Positions 16,553-21,923 of a stretch of 21,923 bases of DNA are shown here, piece after piece. The DNA comes from UBA5951 sp012269555 (GTDB lineage: Bacteria; Pseudomonadota; Alphaproteobacteria; Puniceispirillales; Puniceispirillaceae). Location of the stretch: assembly GCA_038147755.1 (NCBI GenBank), contig JAYQTS010000015.1, positions 1 to 21,923 of the forward strand, in the 5' to 3' direction. How positions within the stretch are numbered: the first letter of the stretch is position 1; each line of letters starts with the position of its first letter. The notes below the pieces were generated by a model, which was given only the letters and a program-made list of their open reading frames with translations, ran no database searches and had not been told where the DNA came from. The position numbers were made by a program, and so were the translations under genes.

Positions 16553-17737
16553 ATGCTAAATAATATAACAGTTTTAGATTTAACAAATGTGCTAGCAGGA
16601 CCATTTTGTTGCTTTCAGCTTTCGCAAATGGGAGCAAAGGTCATAAAAATAGAGCGACCTCAAACAGGTGACCTCGCAAGGCAACTCGGTTCTGATGAGG
16701 AACTCAGCGCGATGAACATGGGAGTTTCTTTTTTAGCGCAGAACGCAGGTAAAAAATCAATAACACTAAATTTAAAGACAAAAACTGGTATAGAAATACT
16801 TAATAAGCTGGTAAAGAAAAGTGACGTTTTAGTTGAAAATTTTCGTCCTGGTATTATGAAAAAACTCGGAATAGATTACACCGCACTAAAGAAGGTAAAT
16901 CCTAATTTAATTTTCTGCTCTATTTCTGGTTTTGGACAGCATGGTCCTTTATGTGAAAAACCAGCTTACGACCAGATAATTCAGGGCATATCAGGAGTTA
17001 TGAGCATCACCGGTCGACAGCAAGATGGTCCCATGCGAGCAGGCTATCCACTAGCAGATACGATTGGAGGATTAACAGCGTCCATGGCTATTTGTGCCGC
17101 ACTTAATCAACAGCCAAGGGGATGCAACATTGATATTTCAATGCTTGAGTCAGTTTTATCAACGATGGGATGGGCCGTATCAAATTATCTAATTGGCGGG
17201 GTAAACCCATCTCAGAATGGAAATGAAAATATGACGTCATCTCCCTCAGGAACTTTTGAAACCCAAAAAGGATTGCTAAATATATCAGCAAATGAGGAAT
17301 CACAATGGCAAAAGCTAGTTTCATGTCTTAAACGAAGTGACTTACTAAAAGATTATCGTTTTTCCACAAGAAAAATGCGAAAAAGAAATAGAACTGCTTT
17401 GAAAGAACAGATTGAAAAAGTTCTTAAAACAAAACCTGCTATATTTTGGGAGGCTAAATTAAGTAGCGCCGGTGTTCCATGTGGTCTTGTAATGTCTATT
17501 CCTGAGATCATTAAACACGAGCAAATCACAAGCCAGAACTTTACAACAAAACTCAAAACTAAAAATACTATTGGGAGAGATATTGAAGTGATGAGGTCTG
17601 CTGCCAGAACTAAAACTTCAAAACCTCAACCTATAATACCGCCTCCTAAACTAGGTGAAGACACGTTTGCAGTTTTAGAAGAATTAGGATACGAAAAAAA
17701 AATCATTGAGACTTTTATGAAACAAGGTGTTTTATAA
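16553..17737 (+). CDS. Class III CoA-transferase (CaiB/BaiF family)
   Basis: This 394-residue protein is an intact family III CoA-transferase, moving CoA between carboxylic acids through an aspartyl mixed anhydride. The N-terminal LDLTNVLAGPFCCFQLSQMGAKVIKIERP block, DVLVENFRPG (91-100) and the SISGFGQ-GP segment are typical; the catalytic Asp169 lies in PLADTIGGL. It begins 67 bases after the ThDP gene with no strong ribosome site, so it may have its own weak promoter or be a downstream operon member. Together with the acylating dehydrogenase and the citryl-CoA-lyase-like protein, it points to CoA-ester intermediates. Formyl-CoA:oxalate transferase is one family member, but the adjacent ThDP enzyme does not look like oxalyl-CoA decarboxylase, so an oxalate role is not supported. 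Confidence 0.9.
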   Translation: MLNNITVLDLTNVLAGPFCCFQLSQMGAKVIKIERPQTGDLARQLGSDEELSAMNMGVSFLAQNAGKKSITLNLKTKTGIEILNKLVKKSDVLVENFRPGIMKKLGIDYTALKKVNPNLIFCSISGFGQHGPLCEKPAYDQIIQGISGVMSITGRQQDGPMRAGYPLADTIGGLTASMAICAALNQQPRGCNIDISMLESVLSTMGWAVSNYLIGGVNPSQNGNENMTSSPSGTFETQKGLLNISANEESQWQKLVSCLKRSDLLKDYRFSTRKMRKRNRTALKEQIEKVLKTKPAIFWEAKLSSAGVPCGLVMSIPEIIKHEQITSQNFTTKLKTKNTIGRDIEVMRSAARTKTSKPQPIIPPPKLGEDTFAVLEELGYEKKIIETFMKQGVL

Positions 17738-17800
17738 AAATAATAAAAACAAATTTTGTATTTTTAATCGCATCAGAACTAATTAATAAATAAAACTCTT

Positions 17801-18139
17801 TTATCGACCATAAATATCTTCATAACGATTGATGTCGTCCTCGCCTAGATAAGTTCCTAGTTGTACTTCAATTAATTCCATACGCTCACTAGTTTCATTT
17901 TCGAGGCGATGCTTGCTTCCTAGAGGGATGTAAACTGACTTCCCTGCATCTAGAATTTGAACAGTTTCTCCAATAGTAACTTTTGCCACACCAAACACTA
18001 TAATCCAATGTTCTGAGCGATGTTCATGAGATTGAAGAGATAGTTTACCTCCTGGATTAACAACTATTTTCTTCACCTTATATCCAGAGCTCTCCAAAAT
18101 TACTTCATACTTACCCCAAGGGCGCTTTCCAATTTCCAT
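17801..18139 (-). CDS. Mannose-6-phosphate isomerase-type cupin (type II)
   Basis: This 112-residue single-domain cupin matches the C-terminal isomerase domain of bifunctional ManC/AlgA proteins, here free-standing. Visible are the family-opening RPWGKYEVI (PWG at 7-9), the metal-binding SLQSHEHRSEHW (His38, His40, Glu43/His44), the VYIPLGSKHRLEN strand pair (His77) and the closing IEVQLGTYLGEDDINRYEDIYGR. It is intact. It converges on the CoA-transferase gene with a 63-base AT-rich gap and is preceded on its own strand by the wrecked sugar ABC ATPase and glycosidase genes, so it probably belonged to a sugar or compatible-solute operon rather than to the catabolic locus on its right-hand end. 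Activity on mannose/fructose 6-phosphate is the family expectation, not proven here. Confidence 0.9.
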   Translation of the reverse strand: MEIGKRPWGKYEVILESSGYKVKKIVVNPGGKLSLQSHEHRSEHWIIVFGVAKVTIGETVQILDAGKSVYIPLGSKHRLENETSERMELIEVQLGTYLGEDDINRYEDIYGR

Positions 18140-18185
18140 ATATTAGTCCAAATTATAATTTCATTTATTTTGATTCTATTCTTTC

Positions 18186-18526
18186 CTAACAGCTAATTGG
18201 TCTAAACACTCTATCGTAATTATCCAATAAAGGTTCTAATACGGGGATTCTAGCTGATTGATCTACTTTCTTTTCTATAATTTTTTTTTCAACCCCTGCT
18301 GTTTTCAGAGTAAACCCAATAATTTCCCTTACATTCATATGCGGGTACAAGGCATAAGATTGAAAAACCATTAGATCCGTTCCGATGGAAGGTTTCCAGT
18401 TACATTTCCAATTAAAATACTTCCTCCTCCTAAACTGCAATTATGCGAAGTAATGTTGATTTTGGATGGTCCAACAAACAACAAATTCTCATCCACTCCA
18501 TTTATTACGTGAAGAGTATCAACCAT
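18186..18526 (-). pseudogene. Remnant of UgpC/MsmK-like sugar ABC transporter ATPase
   Basis: Fragments of a carbohydrate-importer ATPase can be read on the minus strand in at least three frames. From ATG at 18526: VINGVDENLLFVGPS, then in another frame KSTLLRIIA (the end of Walker A, whose Gly-Cys-Gly is missing), then GGSILIGN and NLPSER, then after another shift LMVFQSYALYPHMNVRE (the Q-loop region, highly characteristic) to LEPLLD. The reading stops at 18186 before the LSGGQ signature and Walker B, so about two thirds of a normal 330-370-residue protein is absent. No single indel rescues it. The small deletions as well as shifts argue for genuine decay. It would have energised uptake of a sugar or glycoside, consistent with the adjacent glycosidase remnant. 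Confidence 0.8.
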
Positions 18527-18589
18527 TTATGAATTTGCTGGAGTGCAGCCATAATATTTACAGCGCCAAATTACTTATTATTTGTTCTG

Positions 18590-19831
18590 AACCTTGAGAA
18601 CTCATTTTTAGCAGCCGTCAGGAGAATTTCTTCCTAAAGGACTACCTTCTATCGGATCAAAATATTCTGCCATTCCTGCCGTATTTACTAATTTTTTTGA
18701 ATCCTCAGCTATTCTTTTAGCAAGCTTATCATATCCCATTGCTCCTTAAGGCCTTTTTTAAATCATATAATTCATGATTAACCAAACAGGACCACGCCAA
18801 TGAGCAGATCTTATTAAAACTTTTGTGCTCAAGGGTCCCAACTTGGAAATGCATATTTACATTTCTTTAATATACGCTCACAATGCGTCCCATTTTTCCC
18901 GCTGTAAATTATTTCAACATTGGCATAGAAAACAAACATAGATGCATTTGTAATGCCGTCACTAAAATTTCCGGTACGATATGTCTCTTGCGCAAAACCC
19001 GCCAACTGTTTCGTTCCACAACCAAGCGAACCTGTTGTTAATTTTTCTACCCAGTTGTTAATTTCATTTTAATGATTCATCCATTTTAAATGGGTTGCCA
19101 ATTGAAGCAGGTCTTTGGTTGCACGAAGCAAAATAAATTGAATACCAGGGTCTGCCATTAGGAATGGACCTTCGTTTATAAAACATTATTATTCAACCGA
19201 CTTTTTTCCCAAAATGCACTATCGTATATATTTATCATATTCCTGTTTAGTTGGGCGCTGTTGGTTTTCAACATGCATAATATCCCGTCTTGCGTAACTC
19301 TCTAATTCTTTCTGGGACCTCAACGTTTTTAGGCCCATGTCCCAATCAGGACAATTATCTCGCCCTGTCTCCCAGGGATGGATAGCCGCAATTACTCCTT
19401 TATTTTCCGGATCACGGGATTCCGCCAACCATCTATGACTTGCCATTAAACGAAAAAATTTTCTTTTGCCTTTCTGGAATCATAAGGAGTACCTTTCTCA
19501 ACCATTTGCAATACAACTGAGGAAGTACTGGTGGTTGTGAAAGGCAACTAGTGGGTGGCTCATTATAACTATTCAAATATCTGGGCCTGGATAATAATCT
19601 GGATTATTTTGTCTAAACACAATGTGAGGATCATTCCATTTTCCCACTGTGCATCAAGTAATGATATGATTTCTAGCCATGCTCTCCATTTATTGATATG
19701 CCATAATCCTAATGCTGTGAAACCTGAATCCAATTCCATTGAAAAGGATATAATCTGCTAGTAGGTACTGTATAACCACCTCTATCATTTTCTTTTAAAA
19801 CATTTATTGCTTCTTTTATCATTTTGTTCAT
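18590..19831 (-). pseudogene. Remnant of GH63-type glucosylglycerate/mannosylglycerate hydrolase-like enzyme
   Basis: A whole glycoside hydrolase can be traced in pieces on the minus strand. It starts at ATG 19831 with AGGATAGAG ahead: MNKMIKEAINVLKEN, DRGGYTVPTSRLYPFQWNW, then shifted pieces WHINKWRAWLEIISLLDAQW, then the open part 19446-19219 with IHPWETGRDNCPDWD (the signature of glucosyl-/mannosylglycerate hydrolases), then PFLMADPGIQFILLRA, GTKQLAGFAQETYRTGNFS, YAFPSWDP, WRGPVW-like and GRNSPDGC near 18620. At least six shifts or stops interrupt it. Family members are about 420-450 residues, agreeing with the span. It would release glucose or mannose from glucosyl- or mannosylglycerate, a marine compatible solute. 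As read it cannot make a working protein. The coordinate at the 3' end is approximate. Confidence 0.8.
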
Positions 19832-19858
19832 CTCTATCCTTTCACGCTTCCAGAAGTA

Positions 19859-19985
19859 AGTCGGAAACAAGAAATTTCTCAAACCATAAGAAAATAAGAT
19901 GATTCACGGGGTTCAATCAAATCTGGTTAGAAATTTTAAAATATATTTTCTATTTTAGATTTATTTATTTCTTGTTTTTCCGACT
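19859..19985. repeat. Inverted-repeat structure, about 127 bases, arms of 17 and 19
   Basis: AGTCGGAAACAAGAAAT at 19859-19875 is the reverse complement of the segment 19967-19985 apart from two extra T in the right arm. Inside, AGAAAATA and TATTTTCT also pair, so the entire stretch could fold as a long, imperfect, AT-rich hairpin. It lies in the gene-free interval 19832-20086 between divergent genes. I see no clear target-site duplication, so it may be a decayed MITE-like element, a REP-like unit or an unusual regulatory structure. The remaining part of the interval holds only the ribosome site for the next gene. Confidence 0.6.
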
Positions 19986-20089
19986 CGCATCAGCACATAA
20001 GAATTAATTTTATTGCGGTTTCATTGTCAGATGACTCAGATGGGTTATAACTTAAAAATATTATAAAAAACAAATTTTAAAGGACAATG

Positions 20090-20404
20090 ATGGCACTTCT
20101 TGTAAAAGGCGAAATTACAATCACCAAGCGCTTTGAGACATGGAAAAATATGGTTTATCAATCAAAAGATAAGCTGGAGGAATACGGCATTTCGTTTTTA
20201 TTTGCTGGAACGCAAATGGATGATGAAACTAAACTCCATGTGGTAATGAAATTTGATAGCATGGAAGCTCTAGAAAAATTTAGAAACGATGACGAACTCA
20301 CTGAGCGCAGAAGAGAAGCGGGCGCTGTTATTGAAAGTGGAATTCAAACACCAATTTCCGCTGATTTTATAACAAATTTTCCAAATGCCTTTGTAATGAA
20401 TTAG
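20090..20404 (+). CDS. Small conserved-looking protein of unknown function
   Basis: I cannot name this 104-residue protein with confidence. The second of two adjacent ATG codons (20090) is chosen because AAGGA at 20080-20084 is better spaced for it than for 20087. The sequence is soluble and alternates strands and helices: ALLVKGEITIT, a helix FETWKNMVYQSKDKLEEYG, ISFLFAGTQMDD, KLHVVMKFDSMEALEKFRND, then ISADFITNF. That pattern fits a ferredoxin-like alpha/beta domain such as those in ABM/Dabb-type or DUF3764-like small proteins. It is intact although both neighbours are decayed, which suggests it is still under selection or simply escaped by being short. It appears to have its own transcription unit. 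Confidence 0.7.
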   Translation: MALLVKGEITITKRFETWKNMVYQSKDKLEEYGISFLFAGTQMDDETKLHVVMKFDSMEALEKFRNDDELTERRREAGAVIESGIQTPISADFITNFPNAFVMN

Positions 20405-20490
20405 GTTACTATTTTTCAATAGTTGCCATGAGATACAAAGTTTTAAAATTAAAGTGAGCAATTCTTTTAAAGAAAATATAATATCATTTA

Positions 20491-21207
20491 ATGTTTCACC
20501 ATATTTCCTACTCTGCTTTTAGAATACAGCATAAACCGAGCTTACAAATCCCGTTTAAAACAATGTGGACATAACGCAGAGGGCGTTTTTTGGCGAAATA
20601 AATCTACACAGATAGCTCGATTTGAAACGCTGCTTAGTATAACAAAGGAGGCGTCCCCAAATCCAAAAACCATAATTGCTGACGTTGGTTGTGGTTACGG
20701 AAAGCGATAATTTTATAGAACAGAGTGCCTATTCGAAAAGTATTCTATATAACGGTGTGGACATCAACCGCAGTATGATTAAAGCTTGTTGGAGTAATTT
20801 TCCGGAGAAAACACATTTATTCAAGGTAGGTAGGAAGGCATCAAAGGAAGTTGATTTTAGCCTTTTTCTGAACTTTCAACTTATGCTTTTTAAATAGTCA
20901 CTCAGACCTGGGAGAAATATATTTTCAGTAATTTAAAGCAATCTTGGCTAAAAAGTAAATTTGGTATAGTACTCAACTTACTATGTGAAAACAAAGCTAA
21001 TATAAAAAATCAAATCTATTATGCTAATCGCAGACAGTTTTATAAGCCGAGCAACAGAGCTTTTTGGTCCCACATACGCAATCTCTACCCCAAAGTTTCT
21101 AAGGATGTGAGTTTCATCATAACAAAACACCGATGAATGAAACTCGCATCCAAGATGTTTTCAATCACGTATTTAAAAGAGAATTTTTTATAATGGTAAA
21201 AGTTTAA
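20491..21207 (+). pseudogene. Remnant of SAM-dependent class I methyltransferase
   Basis: Pieces of a small methyltransferase can be read in several frames. A likely start is ATG 20491 (MFHHISYSAFRIQ); the next frame gives NRAYKSRLKQCGHNAEGVFW, then ARFETLLSI and motif I ADVGCGYG near 20680-20700. A shift leads to SDNFIEQSAYS, GVDINRSMIKAC (the acidic motif that binds the ribose) up to VDFS. Further shifts give NSHSDLGEIYFSNLKQSW, GIVLNLLCENKANIKNQIYYANRRQFYKPSN and finally RIQDVFNHVFKREFFIMVKV with a stop at 21205-21207. The total span (about 239 codons) equals an ordinary member of this family. At least four breaks are needed to join it. The substrate is unknown. Confidence 0.75.
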
Positions 21208-21208
21208 A

Positions 21209-21923
21209 ATGATCTTACATCCAGCTAAGTGGATTAATCCAGAGAAAAGAGCTAAAGGGCCTCCCTCAAACTCTATTTGCATTTATTAATGGTGTTTGAA
21301 TGGCACATTTGCCGTTCTAACGTTAGCAGCGATCGCAAAGTATTATGTCTGGAATCGTTGAGACATTCACTGCTGCTCTCATCGGGTTCATAGTTGATTT
21401 TTTGCTTCAATCTAGTCCAGAAAATCTATTTGTTGATAAAGGTCCAATCCTTTTAGCAGCAATAGCTTTCCTCTTCTTTATAAGACCAATTTTCTTCTTT
21501 TTTTCAAATTACATGCAATCAATCATCGTAAGTCCTAGTATCAGGAGTTCTATTTCAATCAAACTCCATCGCTGGACATTGGGTCATTCAAAAAGTTTTT
21601 TTGATAATGATTTTGCCGGGAGAATAGCGCAAAAGGAAATACAAGCTTCACGCGCCTTAGCGGATGTCGTAGAACTTATTCATACCGTGCTCTTTGCAAT
21701 AGCCTCTGTAGTTTGCATCTTTTGTAATTATAAGTCTCATTGACTGGCGTGCGGGGCTCATTGTTATTTTTTGGTTTTTTGGCTTCTATTTATTGATGTC
21801 TTATTTCATGCCACGTATTAAAAATACTTCATCAAAACGTGCAAGCGCCCAGGCGGAGGCTACTGGACAAATTGTTGATACGGTGAGCAATATAAATCAC
21901 TTGTTAAACTTTTCTCTAATTCA
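21209..21923 (+). pseudogene. ABC exporter (MsbA/ATM1-like), N-terminal part, broken and cut by window end
   Basis: This is the transmembrane part of a half-size ABC exporter whose nucleotide-binding domain would lie beyond the window. ATG 21209 is two bases after the preceding stop: MILHPAKWINPEKRAKGPPS, a start typical of alphaproteobacterial members. A TAA near 21286 precedes WCLNGTFAVLTLAAIAKYY; a shift near 21340 leads to SGIVETFTAALIGFIVDFL and the FFDNDFAGRIAQKEIQASRAL segment (the conserved coupling-helix area, FF-x-FxGRI). It shifts again near 21735 into IDWRAGLIVIFWFFGFYL, then SSKRASAQAEATGQIVDTVSNI. Near 21890 another shift is needed to read VKLFSN. Four disruptions in 700 bases. 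The family is certain; the transported substrate is unknown. Confidence 0.82.

Noticed and set aside
14710..17737. Oxalate degradation module (oxalyl-CoA decarboxylase plus formyl-CoA transferase)
   Set aside because: The protein families would fit a ThDP enzyme beside a class III CoA-transferase, but the ThDP protein lacks the segments I expect in oxalyl-CoA decarboxylase and is tightly coupled to an acylating aldehyde dehydrogenase, which that module does not use.
17738..17800. Bidirectional terminator between the convergent CoA-transferase and cupin genes
   Set aside because: The short symmetric ACAAATTTTGT followed by T-rich sequence is too weak and loop-free to support a call in DNA of this composition.
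1..21923. CRISPR array, tRNA, rRNA or insertion-sequence transposase
   Set aside because: I looked for regularly spaced repeats, cloverleaf-like GGTTCGAATCC segments and transposase motifs on both strands and saw none.

Overview
The window is AT-rich, densely packed bacterial DNA. TRAP transporter genes, an FCD-type GntR regulator, several Gfo/Idh/MocA dehydrogenases and a glucosylglycerate-hydrolase-like gene together suggest a low-GC, probably marine alphaproteobacterium. This is an inference from gene content; no rRNA or ribosomal marker is present.

Positions 105-17737 form one catabolic locus. On the minus strand, reading leftward, lie a GntR/FCD regulator, a catabolic-type shikimate/quinate dehydrogenase and an HpcH/HpaI aldolase. 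Divergent from them on the plus strand are a Gfo/Idh dehydrogenase, a tripartite TRAP transporter (P, Q, M), a QuiC-like barrel/HPPD fusion protein, a citryl-CoA-lyase-like protein, a second Gfo/Idh, an unrecognised His-rich protein, a third Gfo/Idh, an AP-endonuclease-2-type barrel (sugar phosphate isomerase family), a CoA-acylating aldehyde dehydrogenase, a ThDP-dependent enzyme and a class III CoA-transferase. Many junctions overlap by a few bases (TAATG, ATGA), so most of it reads as one or a few operons.

A palindrome with core ATATC-W-GATAT occurs three times: in the regulator/Gfo divergent promoter, before dctP and before the barrel gene. It is the best candidate operator of the locus regulator. 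My working model is uptake of a polyhydroxylated, probably cyclic, acid or cyclitol. It would then be oxidised by NAD(P) dehydrogenases, dehydrated or isomerised, cleaved by ThDP, dioxygenase or aldolase chemistry, and finished as acyl-CoA. The set parallels myo-inositol catabolism (IolG/E/D/J/A roles) without being that pathway. The QuiC-like protein has lost all four expected metal ligands of its 3-dehydroshikimate dehydratase barrel but keeps the His/His/Glu triad of its HPPD-like half, so a plain shikimate-to-protocatechuate route is doubtful.

Seven of the catabolic genes carry single-base frameshifts (eight in all), several in homopolymers, although the protein on both sides is well conserved. 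This is either uncorrected sequencing error or very recent inactivation.

From 17800 to the right end the picture changes. An intact mannose-6-phosphate-isomerase-type cupin and an intact small protein sit among badly broken genes: a UgpC-like sugar ABC ATPase, a glucosylglycerate hydrolase-like GH63 enzyme, a SAM methyltransferase and an ABC exporter cut by the window edge. These have several frameshifts, small deletions and stops each. An inverted-repeat structure lies at 19859-19985.
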